64,000 bases of DNA from Congregibacter variabilis (GCF_045689235.1 NZ_CP136864.1:2480001-2544000); one strand, 5' to 3'. Counted from the first letter of the stretch, positions 8,845 to 18,247 are shown. Notes: generated by a model from the letters alone, not told the origin. Made by a program: numbers and translations.

Positions 8845-9597
8845 GTGGATGTAGAACTATGGCAGCTGGCACTGTTAATGGGAGCAGGCACCATTGCAGG
8901 CGCGCTCAATGTAATCGCCGGCGGTGGCTCCCTCATGACCGTGCCCATCATGCTATTTTTGGGTCTGTCCGGCCCGGAGGCCAATGGCACCAATCGCATC
9001 TCTATCATCGCGCAGAACATCGTGGCTGTGCGGACATTCTTTCGCCGGGGTTTCTCGGAGTTTCGCCTTAGCCTGACGCTCTCCGCGGCGGCAATACCCG
9101 GTGCAATTTTGGGTGCCATGGTGGGTGTTCAGCTCGACGGTGAATGGTTCGACCGTGTGCTCGCTGTAGTCATGATCGGCGTGCTGGTGTTAATGCAACT
9201 GCCCAGCAAACAACACGACACCGGGGGCCTGCCACTGACCCGCAAACGGCTCATCCTTGGACATGTTCTGATGTTCGGTGCCGGCTGCTGGGGTGGTTTT
9301 ATCCAGGTCGGAGTGGGTTTTATTCTCATGCCGATACTACATCGGGTAATGGGCCTGGATCTGGTGCGCACCAATATGCATAAGGTGTTTATTGCACTGA
9401 CCTATAACCTGTTCGCCATTGTGGTCTTCGCAGCCGCCGTGTCGATTCACTGGCAGTTTGGTCTGGCGCTAGCTGCTGGCAATGCGCTGGGTGGCTACTT
9501 CGGGGCGCGTTTTTCTGTTCACGGTGGCGAAGCCTGGATTCGGCGTATCGTAACTATTGTGCTGCTGATCTTTATTGCTAAACTCCTGCTCCCTTAG
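8845..9597 (+). CDS. TauE/SafE family sulfite/anion exporter
   Basis: A 250-residue membrane protein with about eight hydrophobic segments. It has the family pattern of two related halves, each opening with a Gly-rich helix start (GAGTIAGALNVIAGGGS near residue 14, and CWGGFIQVGVGF near 150). Members export sulfite, sulfoacetate or related organosulfur anions. It starts at a GTG (8845), since no suitable ATG precedes the first helix. It lies on the same strand as glutathione reductase, 40 bp downstream. The pairing with a thiol-redox enzyme is suggestive, but the substrate is not shown. Confidence 0.85.
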   Translation: MDVELWQLALLMGAGTIAGALNVIAGGGSLMTVPIMLFLGLSGPEANGTNRISIIAQNIVAVRTFFRRGFSEFRLSLTLSAAAIPGAILGAMVGVQLDGEWFDRVLAVVMIGVLVLMQLPSKQHDTGGLPLTRKRLILGHVLMFGAGCWGGFIQVGVGFILMPILHRVMGLDLVRTNMHKVFIALTYNLFAIVVFAAAVSIHWQFGLALAAGNALGGYFGARFSVHGGEAWIRRIVTIVLLIFIAKLLLP

Positions 9598-9648
9598 AGC
9601 TAAGCGCAGACCAGCTTTTATTAACCATTAGCAATACATTGGAAGGCC

Positions 9649-10596
9649 ATGATCGACGTAGATTTACTTACTCGGTATTACGGCAAGACCCCCGCGGTTC
9701 AACAAGTTTCATTCTCTATCGACGAGCGACAAATCGTCGGACTTCTCGGTCACAACGGCGCGGGAAAGACCACGGTCATGAAAATGCTCAGCGGCTATCT
9801 GGAACCCTCTTCTGGCAGCGTGCATATCGGTGGCAAAGATCTCAGCAGTGATGCCAGAGAGATTCAGCGAAAACTCGGCTATTTGCCAGAGAACCTGCCC
9901 ATCTATCCGGAGATGTCCATCGCTGACTACCTGGATTACGCGGCGCATTTAAAAGGCCTTCGCACAGACGAGAAACGTCGCGCTATTCGCTACAGCGTTG
10001 ATGCCACAGAATTGGGTGGCCGTTACTTCGACACTATCGGGCAGCTGTCCCGGGGTTTTAAACAACGGGTCGGTGTCGCCCAGGCTATTCTAGGAGAGCC
10101 AGAGCTTTTGATTCTGGACGAGCCGGGCAATGGTCTGGATCCCGAGCAAAACGAACACATGCGGCAATTGGTAAGAGAGCTATCTAGTCGTGCCACCGTC
10201 ATTTTGTCCACGCACATCATGCAAGAGGTGGATGCTCTCTGTGAGCGTGTCCTCGTACTCTCCAATGGCAAGTTGGCGTTGGACTCCCCCCTTGCTGCAC
10301 TGCGTGAGAGTCGTGAGCTACTGCTCACTGCCAGTGACGAGGGCATAAATCTTCCAGCCCTGCTGGCGCGCTTGCCACAGATCGCCGCGGTAGAGTCTCT
10401 CGATACCACAGACAACAAACTAACCCTAAGCCTGGCCTTGCATGAAGGCACAGCCATGGACACCGCCGCCGGAAACATCAGCCGCGCGGTGGTAGAAAGT
10501 GGCGCCAAGCTTTACTCCCTCACACCGCAGCAACGAGATTTGGAACAGATTTTCCGCGAGGCCGTACAAGAGACGGGAGCCAGTCATGCAGCCTGA
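9649..10596 (+). CDS. ABC transporter ATPase, GldA-like
   Basis: The 315-residue protein has Walker A GHNGAGKT (residues 34-41), an ABC signature region LSRGFKQRVGVAQ, Walker B LLILDEP, and an H-loop in ILSTHIMQEV. A C-terminal extension of about 90 residues after the nucleotide-binding domain is typical of ABC-2 exporter ATPases such as GldA/NatA. It supplies ATP hydrolysis for the fused permease encoded next, whose start lies inside this gene (11 bp overlap). It is the first gene of a three-gene operon with the GldFG-like and DUF4340 genes. A GGAAGG ribosome binding site precedes the ATG. Confidence 0.92.
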   Translation: MIDVDLLTRYYGKTPAVQQVSFSIDERQIVGLLGHNGAGKTTVMKMLSGYLEPSSGSVHIGGKDLSSDAREIQRKLGYLPENLPIYPEMSIADYLDYAAHLKGLRTDEKRRAIRYSVDATELGGRYFDTIGQLSRGFKQRVGVAQAILGEPELLILDEPGNGLDPEQNEHMRQLVRELSSRATVILSTHIMQEVDALCERVLVLSNGKLALDSPLAALRESRELLLTASDEGINLPALLARLPQIAAVESLDTTDNKLTLSLALHEGTAMDTAAGNISRAVVESGAKLYSLTPQQRDLEQIFREAVQETGASHAA

Positions 10597-13435
10597 TCGC
10601 GTATTAACTCGAGTCGCTCGCAAAGAGCTTCAGCTGTTCTTTGCCTCTCCCGTAGCCTGGCTGTTTTTGGCCAGCTTTATGGCCACCTGCCTGTTTGTGT
10701 TCTTTTGGGTTGAGGCCTTCTTTGCAAGGAACATCGCTGATGTACGCCCGCTGTTTGAGTGGATGCCATTGCTGCTTATCTTTCTTAGCGCTGCGCTCAC
10801 CATGCGCAGTTGGAGTGAGGAGCGCAGAAGCGGAACGCTGGAGCACGTCTTAACGCTACCCGTACCCCTGTGGCAATTTGTGATCGGGAAATTCATTGCC
10901 TGCGCAATCATATTGGCCCTGGCACTTGCAGCCACACTATTGCTCCCGCTTACCGTCAACAGTATTGCCACGCTGGATTGGGGTCCGGTGTTTGCGGGCT
11001 ATTTGGCGGCGTTTCTGTTGGGCTGCAGCTATTTAGCTGTGGGCCTGTTTGTCTCTTCAAGGACGGATAACGCGATCGTCAGCCTGATGGGCAGCGTTGC
11101 TGTTTGCGGCATTCTGTATCTCTTAGGCAGCGATCTGTTGTTAGGGTTCTTTGGCGGCAATACCGCCGAAGTCTTGCGACTGCTCGGATCCGGCTCGCGT
11201 TTTGAAAGCATCACCCGCGGCGTTATTGATCTTCGCGATCTGTATTACTACCTTGCTGTAACTGCAGCCTTTGTGGCCCTGAACATCTATGCATTAGAGC
11301 GAGGACGCTGGTCCGTTCAGTCAAGCGCCAGACATCGTGCCTGGCGCCTGGGCATATCCCTGACGGTAATGAACCTGATTTTGGGCGGACTGTGGCTGCA
11401 GAAATTTCCGGACCTGCGCGCGGATGTCACCCAAGGCAAGCTCTACTCACTGTCGCAACCCAGTGAAACGCTGCTATCCCAGCTGGAAGAACCGCTGCTT
11501 ATCCGTGGCTACTTTAGTGAGCGCTCGCATCCGCTATTGGCACCTTTGGTACCTCAGCTGCGAGACCTGCTAAGAGAGTACGCGGTGGTTGGCAAAGGCA
11601 ATGTCCGGGTGGAGTTTGTTGACCCTGCAAAGGATGGCGCCGCAGAGAAAGAGGCCAATGAAGAGTACAACATTCAGGCCACCCCCTTTCAGGTCGCTGA
11701 CCGTTACCAATCCGCTTTAGTAAGCGCCTACTTCAATGTACTTGTGCAGTACGGTGACGAAAACGAAGTGCTGGGCTTCTCGGACTTTATAGAAGTCAAA
11801 ACAGGACTTGGGGGTGACCCAGAAGTACTGCTACGCAATCCCGAGTTTGATATTACGCGGGCGGTTCGAGACGTCTTGTATCGCTACCGCAGCGGTGGCG
11901 AGTTGTTTGATCAAATCACTAAGCCCGTGACCCTGCGCGCCTATATATCGAGCGACAGTCGATTGCCCGAATTACTGGTGGACTATCGCGATACCATCCG
12001 TGCTGAGGCCGAAGCACTGATACCCAAGTCTCAGAATAAATTTGCTATTGATTTCATTGAGCCAGAGGCGAACGGCGGTACTGAAGCAGATCGCATCCTC
12101 GATGAGTGGGGCTTTCAGCCCATGGTCACAGCACTGGGTGACGAGAATCAGTTTTACTTTTATCTAACGCTGGAAGATGACCACCAGGTGATCCAGCTTC
12201 CGACGGGAGGCTTTGATCCCGCCGACTTTGAGGACGCGTTGGAGGCTGGCTTGCGGCGTTTCGCCAGTGGCTTTACGCGCACCGTGGCGCTGGCACTTCC
12301 CGCCAGCAGTGAGGGCCAATACGGCAGACCTCCCCAGGGGCATAGCTTTGGCACGCTGCAACAGGTCATCAGTCAGGATCACAGTATTGTGATGGAGGAT
12401 CTTGCGGATGGCAGCGTCGATGCCAGCGCAGATTTGCTCATAGTGATGGCTCCCGAAGCCCTCGACGAGCAATCGCTTTTTGCTATGGATCAATACTTCA
12501 TGCGCGGGGGCACCGTCATCATTGTCAGTTCGCCTCACTCCATCGAGACCATGGGCACTGAGCTTAGATTGCGCGACGTCGATAGTGGCCTGGCGGAATG
12601 GCTTTTGCACCAAGGCATCAGTATCCAAAAAACAGTGATCCTGGATGACCGACATTCCACATTTCCGTTGCCGGTAGTGCGTAAAGTGGGTGCCTACGAA
12701 TTTCGCGACATGCAGTTTGTAGACTATCCCTATCTGCTGGATATTCGTGACGATGGGCTCAACCCAGAACATCCCATCACCCAAGGTCTGCCGAATCTGA
12801 CCGTGGGCTGGGCATCGCCACTGACAGTAGATCTGCAACCGGGCATCACCAGCCAAACGCTTCTTAGCAGTTCTGATGATGCCTGGCTCTCGGAGGCAAA
12901 TAATGTGATGCCAAGCCTGGATGACGCAGGCCAAAGCAGCTTTAGTGGCATCGGTAAAAACCGATTACGTGCCAACATCGGTGTCGCGCTGCAGGGTGAA
13001 TTCACCAGCTACTTTGATCAGGTACCACAAGCCCCAAGCGCAAGTGATCAGGCTCCGGATGCAGAAGTCGAGGCCCCAAGCTCAACGCTGCTGAGCAAGT
13101 CGCCGGCCTCCACACGGCTGATCGTCGTAAGCTCCAATGACTTTGCCAGCGATCAGGTGCTCAGCGGCATTATCGCGGCATCGGGGACCCAGTACTTTGG
13201 TCCCCTGGAGTTTTTGATGAATGCGGTTGACTGGTCGCTGGAGGACAGCAGCCTCATGAACATCCGCTCCCGGGCACATTTCAATCGCACGCTGCCGGCC
13301 TTGCCGCAACAAACCCAGGCATCTATTGAGTACGGCAACTACGCTGCAGCGCTGGTATTCCTGTTGGTGGTCTACGGGCTGTGGCGGCTCCTGCGCAGGC
13401 GACGAGAAGCGCAGCTCAGAGTGGTGCTCGCATGA
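10586..13435 (+). CDS. Fused ABC-2 permease (GldF-like) and GldG-like auxiliary protein
   Basis: A 949-residue protein made of two parts normally encoded as GldF and GldG. Residues about 15-245 are an ABC-2 permease with six membrane segments and the conserved MRSWSEERRSGTLEHVLT loop. After one further membrane segment (about 255-275) comes a long periplasmic GldG-type region with the LYSLSQPSETLL start, FVDPAKDG and the DLLIVMAPEAL-type core. It ends in a C-terminal membrane helix and a basic tail (LLRRRREAQ). Such systems are ABC exporters of unknown cargo; gliding motility is known only in Bacteroidetes. The start at 10586 matches the family N-terminus. It overlaps both neighbours, by 11 bp upstream and by an ATGA junction downstream. 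Confidence 0.85.
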   Translation: MQPDRVLTRVARKELQLFFASPVAWLFLASFMATCLFVFFWVEAFFARNIADVRPLFEWMPLLLIFLSAALTMRSWSEERRSGTLEHVLTLPVPLWQFVIGKFIACAIILALALAATLLLPLTVNSIATLDWGPVFAGYLAAFLLGCSYLAVGLFVSSRTDNAIVSLMGSVAVCGILYLLGSDLLLGFFGGNTAEVLRLLGSGSRFESITRGVIDLRDLYYYLAVTAAFVALNIYALERGRWSVQSSARHRAWRLGISLTVMNLILGGLWLQKFPDLRADVTQGKLYSLSQPSETLLSQLEEPLLIRGYFSERSHPLLAPLVPQLRDLLREYAVVGKGNVRVEFVDPAKDGAAEKEANEEYNIQATPFQVADRYQSALVSAYFNVLVQYGDENEVLGFSDFIEVKTGLGGDPEVLLRNPEFDITRAVRDVLYRYRSGGELFDQITKPVTLRAYISSDSRLPELLVDYRDTIRAEAEALIPKSQNKFAIDFIEPEANGGTEADRILDEWGFQPMVTALGDENQFYFYLTLEDDHQVIQLPTGGFDPADFEDALEAGLRRFASGFTRTVALALPASSEGQYGRPPQGHSFGTLQQVISQDHSIVMEDLADGSVDASADLLIVMAPEALDEQSLFAMDQYFMRGGTVIIVSSPHSIETMGTELRLRDVDSGLAEWLLHQGISIQKTVILDDRHSTFPLPVVRKVGAYEFRDMQFVDYPYLLDIRDDGLNPEHPITQGLPNLTVGWASPLTVDLQPGITSQTLLSSSDDAWLSEANNVMPSLDDAGQSSFSGIGKNRLRANIGVALQGEFTSYFDQVPQAPSASDQAPDAEVEAPSSTLLSKSPASTRLIVVSSNDFASDQVLSGIIAASGTQYFGPLEFLMNAVDWSLEDSSLMNIRSRAHFNRTLPALPQQTQASIEYGNYAAALVFLLVVYGLWRLLRRRREAQLRVVLA

Positions 13436-14334
13436 TTCTGCGTGTCCTCACTGTACTCTTTCTTCTTCAAGTTGCCTTGGTGGCAACGCTCTATTGGCCA
13501 CAGCAGTCAGCGCCGGTAAATCGAGAGTCATTGCTCACAACGATTGCCCCAGACAGCGTGAATGGCATAACGCTATCGAACGGCGATGGCGCCACATTGG
13601 TATTGGTTCGCGACACCGATGGCTGGCGCCTGGATATAGGCTTGCCCGCAGACAGCAACAAAGTGGACGCCCTGCTTCAAGTACTGCTGGCGAAGGACCC
13701 GGGGTTTCCCATCGCCGATAGCGACATCGCGGCCAAGCGCTTTGAGGTGTCCGAAACCGAATTCCAGCGCAAAATCATTCTTAACAGCTCCGGGGGCCAA
13801 GCCACCGCTTATCTGGGAAGCGCGCCGGCGCTGCGTAAAGTCCATGCACGGCGGGAAGGTGAGAACGCGGTATTTGTGCTTCCCTTTAGTAGCTTCGATG
13901 CTCCCGTGGATATCGACAGCTGGTTAGATACACGGCTTCTGTCTCAACCGGCATTATCGACGTTCACGCTGTACGGTACGCAGTATGTGCTTAGAGAAGG
14001 TCGCTGGTCGCGCAGTGACGATCAAAATTCCGACGAAGACAAAGTAACAGCGGTGGCTCAGGTTCTCGCGAATTTGCAAATCAGCGGCCTTGTTGACCCT
14101 GCTGATGACGATGCGGCAAGCGCAGGTGAAGCGCTGCGAATCACTATGGGCAACGATGAGCAACGTAGCCAACTAGCAGTGCTGCACAACCCTGAATCAG
14201 ATCGCTACTATCTGCAAAGTGAACGCTTTGGCAAGATATTCAGCACTAGTGCCTATGACGCAGAACGCCTTATTGAGGCTGCATCGGCTTTGCTCAAAAA
14301 CGGCATGTCGAATGGAACAAAGCAATCACCGTAA
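13432..14334 (+). CDS. DUF4340 domain protein of the Gld-type ABC operon
   Basis: A 300-residue protein with one N-terminal hydrophobic segment (residues 3-20, ILRVLTVLFLLQVALVA), then a soluble, probably periplasmic region with repeated beta-rich units. These units have the DUF4340 style (ITLSNGDGATLVLVRD, then AYLGSAPALRKVHARR). The family regularly accompanies GldG-like proteins in ABC export operons; its role is unknown. The ATG at 13432 overlaps the upstream stop codon (ATGA). Its last 82 bp overlap, on the opposite strand, the end of the convergent membrane-protein gene at 14253-15056. Confidence 0.82.
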   Translation: MILRVLTVLFLLQVALVATLYWPQQSAPVNRESLLTTIAPDSVNGITLSNGDGATLVLVRDTDGWRLDIGLPADSNKVDALLQVLLAKDPGFPIADSDIAAKRFEVSETEFQRKIILNSSGGQATAYLGSAPALRKVHARREGENAVFVLPFSSFDAPVDIDSWLDTRLLSQPALSTFTLYGTQYVLREGRWSRSDDQNSDEDKVTAVAQVLANLQISGLVDPADDDAASAGEALRITMGNDEQRSQLAVLHNPESDRYYLQSERFGKIFSTSAYDAERLIEAASALLKNGMSNGTKQSP

Positions 14335-15056
14335 CGCTCAGCGCGCTGAGCAAAATATTCAGGCATAAAATCGCTGAACTCTTCAATGTACGATTGATCT
14401 GGCGAGAGGGTGAAAGCCTCGATTTGTGCCTGAGTTTGCCTGGCCATGCGTTCAAGTAATCCGCTTTGCTGGTCATGGTAATGCAGATATTCCAGATACC
14501 TGGTTCGGTCGTTTAAGCTGATCTGGCGTTTCATTGCCAGGGTTTTCAGTCGCGATTGTGCGTCAAAAACGTCTTCTTGCTTGGCGATGATCAAATTCGC
14601 ACCGGTAAATATATTGTCCAGGGCTCGCCGGCGAGAGGTTTCCATAGTCGCAAACGTCCCTATTAGCTGTTCTGCATCCCATATTCGAGATCCCCACAGT
14701 CGGTAAGGCGTCGGCAAAACCTCCGGGAGCTGCGCGCCAAATGCACCCTGGTGGGATGGCCATGGAAGGCCAATCCAATCGTCGCCACCTTCTTCCAACA
14801 GCCGGGAGAGAATTCTCGTACGCTCTCGCCTGCATGGCACTAAGGCCATGACCTCTCTCGCAGCAAAAAGGTTGGTCAGAAGGTCTGCGTTTATAGCGAT
14901 TTCCGCTTGCTCAAGATCAGAACGCTGCTGCCCGTCTCGCAACCATTGTTCTGCCGTGAGCGCGAATAGTACGCCTGCGACCACAATGACAAAGTCGATG
15001 CCGACAGCCAACCAGTTTTGTGTCTGAACGTGATCAATCACCCGACGAAGAAGCAT
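14253..15056 (-). CDS. Conserved hypothetical protein with N-terminal membrane anchor
   Basis: A 267-residue protein that I do not recognise by name. An amphipathic start (MLLRRVIDHVQTQNW) is followed by one hydrophobic helix (about residues 18-36, VGIDFVIVVAGVLFALTAE). The rest is a long alpha-helical, charged soluble region. This architecture (short basic leader, single helix with VIVVAGV, then EQW) recurs in uncharacterised proteins of marine Proteobacteria, from general memory of such families. The ATG at 15056 is preferred over 15116, which would add a non-hydrophobic leader reaching past the divergent upstream region. Its 3' end overlaps the DUF4340 gene by 82 bp tail to tail. Confidence 0.7.
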   Translation of the reverse strand: MLLRRVIDHVQTQNWLAVGIDFVIVVAGVLFALTAEQWLRDGQQRSDLEQAEIAINADLLTNLFAAREVMALVPCRRERTRILSRLLEEGGDDWIGLPWPSHQGAFGAQLPEVLPTPYRLWGSRIWDAEQLIGTFATMETSRRRALDNIFTGANLIIAKQEDVFDAQSRLKTLAMKRQISLNDRTRYLEYLHYHDQQSGLLERMARQTQAQIEAFTLSPDQSYIEEFSDFMPEYFAQRAERYGDCFVPFDMPFLSKADAASIRRSAS

Positions 15057-15238
15057 GTTTCTGGGCCTGTCTCGAAATCCGATAGTGTATGAATCACGAC
15101 ATCCTACTCCCGGCAACCGCTGGCAAACAATCCGCTACTGCCTGCAGCTTGGTAGCGCTCAGACCGCGCTCGGTCAATCTAGCCATAGCGTATATCGCAG
15201 CGGCCGCTGCAACGCGCTACCCTGACGCTGCCAACACA

Positions 15239-15901
15239 ATGGAGATGCCGATGACCCCCGGCTCGGAAACACTGTCGCCCACCTGGTTCCTCGATAGCAA
15301 TAGTGATGCTGTACAGCGCTACGCATCGCTGGCCGGTGGAGACACCGAGGATGCGGTCGCCGTCGCCGAAAAACTGTTTTATGCGGTGCGTGATGGTATT
15401 CGCTATGACCCCTATCAGGTCTCGAGGGACCCCGCAGCCTACCGCGCCAGCACTATTGCCGAAGGCAGCAGCAACTGGTGCGTGCCTAAATCTGTGCTGT
15501 TGGCCGCCTGCGCTCGCGTCCGGGGCATTCCTGCGCGCCTGGGTTTCGCGGATGTCCTCAATCACCTGACCAGTGACAAGCTCAGCGAAAGCATGGGTAC
15601 CGATCTATTTGCCTGGCACGGCTATGCGGAACTTTGGCTAAATGGTAATTGGGTAAAACTCTCTACCGCTTTTAACATTGAGCTTTGCGAACGCTTTGGT
15701 GTGGCACCGCTGGAGTTTGATGCGGTGCAGGGCGCTCTTATGCACCCCTACGACACCAGCGGTCGCAGGCATATGGAGTATGTGCGCGAGCGCGGCAGTT
15801 TCGACGACCTGCCGCTGGAGGCGATCTTTAACACCTTTGACGAGGTTTATCCTGCTATGAATGCGCAACCAAGCGATCACGATTCAGCGTTTCACACATG
15901 A
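15239..15901 (+). CDS. Transglutaminase-like domain protein (papain-like fold)
   Basis: A 220-residue soluble protein. The transglutaminase-like catalytic core is visible: a Cys in SSNWCVPKSVLLAACAR with the following RGIPARLGFADV, a His in FAWHGYAELWLNGNWVKL, and the downstream Asp expected in LEFDAVQ or nearby. Proteins of this kind are cysteine proteases, amidases or inactive relatives. There is no signal peptide, so it is probably cytoplasmic. Several in-frame Met codons (15239, 15245, 15251) are close together; the first is used here. Longer in-frame extension to 15089 would give a low-complexity leader. No operon partner is visible. Confidence 0.8.
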   Translation: MEMPMTPGSETLSPTWFLDSNSDAVQRYASLAGGDTEDAVAVAEKLFYAVRDGIRYDPYQVSRDPAAYRASTIAEGSSNWCVPKSVLLAACARVRGIPARLGFADVLNHLTSDKLSESMGTDLFAWHGYAELWLNGNWVKLSTAFNIELCERFGVAPLEFDAVQGALMHPYDTSGRRHMEYVRERGSFDDLPLEAIFNTFDEVYPAMNAQPSDHDSAFHT

Positions 15902-15975
15902 GTACTATCCATATCGGCGGCATCCAGACAATACTCAGCGTCAATGCTCTGAATAGTTAACCGAGGATACTCACA

Positions 15976-16446
15976 ATGAAAACCTTTGCCGCATGGACAG
16001 AGGCCCTGGCCAACGTAGGGGTTCTGATTGGCATCATATTCCTGACTATTGAAGTGTCGCAAAACACGCTTGCGACAAAGAGCGATGCATCCCTGGCGAT
16101 TCAAACCGCAATATCCGAGAGTATTTCCCGGGTGCAAAGTAATCCTGCGCTATTCGACGTCGTTTACAAAATCTACTACGAAGAGGAACTGACGCCCAAG
16201 GAATATCTCCTCGCAGCGTTTTACTGGCATTCCTTTCTAACATTAATGGACGGAGCTGTGCTGCAGTACGAGCTTGGGGTGATCGACTTAGAGGTTCTCC
16301 AGATATATGACCAGGAGCTGTACGTCACCACCCACCAAACAACTTTCGCCAAACGATACTGGGAGAACGAAGCCGATAGCTTTTCGCCGGCATTACAGGC
16401 TTACGTGGCCAACGTCATCAAGAATTTCAGAGAGGGCGCACGCTAA
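15976..16446 (+). CDS. Small membrane-anchored hypothetical protein (family member 1)
   Basis: A 156-residue protein of unknown function. An N-terminal helix (about residues 12-26, NVGVLIGIIFLTIEV) is followed by a polar SQN-type stretch and a mostly helical soluble domain rich in aromatic and acidic residues. It resembles, in architecture and at the N-terminus, the 154-residue product at 47341-47805: both start with a short Trp/Ala-rich leader, then a single helix ending in acidic or Gln/Asn residues. This family occurs widely in marine bacteria without a known role. The ATG at 15976 is preceded by GAGGA (15962-15966). Confidence 0.65.
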   Translation: MKTFAAWTEALANVGVLIGIIFLTIEVSQNTLATKSDASLAIQTAISESISRVQSNPALFDVVYKIYYEEELTPKEYLLAAFYWHSFLTLMDGAVLQYELGVIDLEVLQIYDQELYVTTHQTTFAKRYWENEADSFSPALQAYVANVIKNFREGAR

Positions 16447-16479
16447 GAGAGCTTTAGCGGGCGCCCATCGATCATAACT

Positions 16480-17472
16480 TCAGGGGCAAGCATCCAGATC
16501 GGCAATCTCAATAACAACTGCCCCCAAACGTTGCTCTGTCTCCACCCGACGATGTGCATCAACCGCCTCTTCGGCTGCATATACCCGATCGACGATTGAC
16601 GTCACTTTTCCTGCTTCGATGAGTTCTTTGAGCGCCAACAATTCTTCCTTGGACTCTCGCGCAAAGGCGAAGCGAACGTTTTTATCGCTCAACCGCGTGG
16701 TGAAAACCGATCGAAGCATGACCGAAAGGCGAGGATTACCCACCAGGTAACGACCGCCGGATTTCAGTGCAGCGATGCAAGCACCATAGGAACTGCCGGG
16801 GACCATGTCGAAGATCACGTCGAAGCTTTGGCCCTTTACTGCAAAATCTTCGGCGGCATAGTCGATAAAACAATCCGCACCCATACGCCGAACAAAGCTC
16901 TCCTTTATAGCGCTGTCCACTGCAGTGACCCTTGCACCCATTGACTTGGCGATCTGAACCGCATGCGCACCAATACTGCCGCCGGCGCCATTAATCAGCA
17001 CCTGCTCACCTGCTTTAAGCTCAGCAAGGCGCAAAAAATGCAAGGCATTGAGCCCGCCCAGGGGTACCGCCGCTGAATCCACAAAGCTCATGTTGCTGGG
17101 TTTAGGAACGATGGTGGCGTCTTCTGGCAATGCAACATACTCGCCATATGCGCCGAACTTGAGTCCTGTGGCACCAAAGACTTCTTCGCCCTGGCGGAAC
17201 TGCGAAACATGCTTTCCGGTTTCCACAACAGTCCCCGAGAAATAACCGCCGAGGATCTGTTGTCTGGGCTTTGTAATGCCGAAAGCCATACGTAGTGGCA
17301 GCCAAAACCACTTTACAGCGAACTTAAAGCGACGCATCTCCACATCGGCTTTTGTCGCCTCTGCTGCGTGCACTCGAATCAGAACCTCGTGATCTTTCGC
17401 TATAGGTTTTGGTCTTTCGCTTAGTTGCAGAACTTCGGCGGGACCGTACTTTGTAAAAGTAATTGCCTTCAT
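16480..17472 (-). CDS. Zinc-independent MDR family NAD(P)-dependent oxidoreductase (quinone reductase type)
   Basis: The 330-residue protein belongs to the medium-chain dehydrogenase/reductase superfamily. It has an N-terminal GroES-like domain (MKAITFTKYGPAEVLQL) and a central Rossmann fold with VLINGAGGSIGAHAVQIAKSMGARV. The structural and catalytic zinc cysteines of alcohol dehydrogenases are not evident, which points to the quinone oxidoreductase/zinc-independent group. These reduce quinones or alpha,beta-unsaturated carbonyls with NAD(P)H. It is a single gene, convergent with the small membrane protein. The start at 17472 gives the standard N-terminus. Confidence 0.88.
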   Translation of the reverse strand: MKAITFTKYGPAEVLQLSERPKPIAKDHEVLIRVHAAEATKADVEMRRFKFAVKWFWLPLRMAFGITKPRQQILGGYFSGTVVETGKHVSQFRQGEEVFGATGLKFGAYGEYVALPEDATIVPKPSNMSFVDSAAVPLGGLNALHFLRLAELKAGEQVLINGAGGSIGAHAVQIAKSMGARVTAVDSAIKESFVRRMGADCFIDYAAEDFAVKGQSFDVIFDMVPGSSYGACIAALKSGGRYLVGNPRLSVMLRSVFTTRLSDKNVRFAFARESKEELLALKELIEAGKVTSIVDRVYAAEEAVDAHRRVETEQRLGAVVIEIADLDACP

Positions 17473-17703
17473 AGGATGTGGGCGCTGCTATCGGACGAAC
17501 TGCATCCAAAAGTCTATCACTCCAAATTCCTTATTGAGTGAGAAAAGTGAGTAACGGTGGGGTCCGCTACTCAAGCAAATTGGTAGCTGTGAATACTCCA
17601 TACACGACGAGAGATTTACTGATGAGATGAAACATCAACCCTGTCACAATATGGCACGCACTCACTCTCCGGCGCTAGCCACAACGCATTTGTGAGGTCA
17701 CTC

Positions 17704-18234
17704 ATGATCGCCATCCGCGACATTGCTGCGCATGATTTCAAACAGGTCATAGCACTCAATGAATCGGAAGTGCTGCAGACAAGTCCCATGGATGAAGATC
17801 ATCTTCGCTCGCTGGTCACTCTTTCGAGCGTCCATAGAGTTGCAACGGTGGACGAGGTGGTAGTGGCATTTCTCATTGCAATTGCCTCTGATGCGCCATA
17901 CCAAAACGATAACTACCGATGGTTTAGCGAACGATTTTCAAATTTCCTATATGTGGATCGCGTTGTTGTCCGTGCCGATTTTTCTGGCCGGGGAGTCGGA
18001 GGCAGACTCTATGCTGACATGTTTGATTTAGCACAGTCACAGGGTATAGAAGTCATTACCTGTGAGTACAGCATAGACCCACCTAACCCTGCCTCGCGCG
18101 CTTTTCACAGCCGTTTTGGCTTTGCTGAGGTGGGCTCGCACTGGGTGTCGAAGCACAGCAAAAAGGTTTCGCTTCAGGCATTAAATATGCAGGCAGCACA
18201 GCATCATCCAGCCTATGGTTCAGCAGAATCATGA
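17704..18234 (+). CDS. GNAT family N-acetyltransferase
   Basis: A 176-residue protein with the GCN5-related fold. Motif A is VDRVVVRADFSGRGVGGRLYADMFDLAQ (about residues 81-109), with the acetyl-CoA-binding Arg/Gly run. It is followed by NPASRAFHSRFGFAEVG, the usual motif B region. It transfers an acetyl group from acetyl-CoA to an unknown amine. The ATG at 17704 is preferred; an in-frame GTG at 17692 would add four residues. A 231-bp gap upstream holds no recognisable gene. It converges on the Lrp-type regulator with an inverted repeat between the two genes. Confidence 0.85.
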   Translation: MIAIRDIAAHDFKQVIALNESEVLQTSPMDEDHLRSLVTLSSVHRVATVDEVVVAFLIAIASDAPYQNDNYRWFSERFSNFLYVDRVVVRADFSGRGVGGRLYADMFDLAQSQGIEVITCEYSIDPPNPASRAFHSRFGFAEVGSHWVSKHSKKVSLQALNMQAAQHHPAYGSAES

Positions 18235-18247
18235 GCCTACGTGTCAG

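Noticed and set aside
12164..12934. 256-codon open frame on the minus strand
   Set aside because: It is antisense to the GldFG-like gene, whose coding signatures are clear, and shows no motif of its own.
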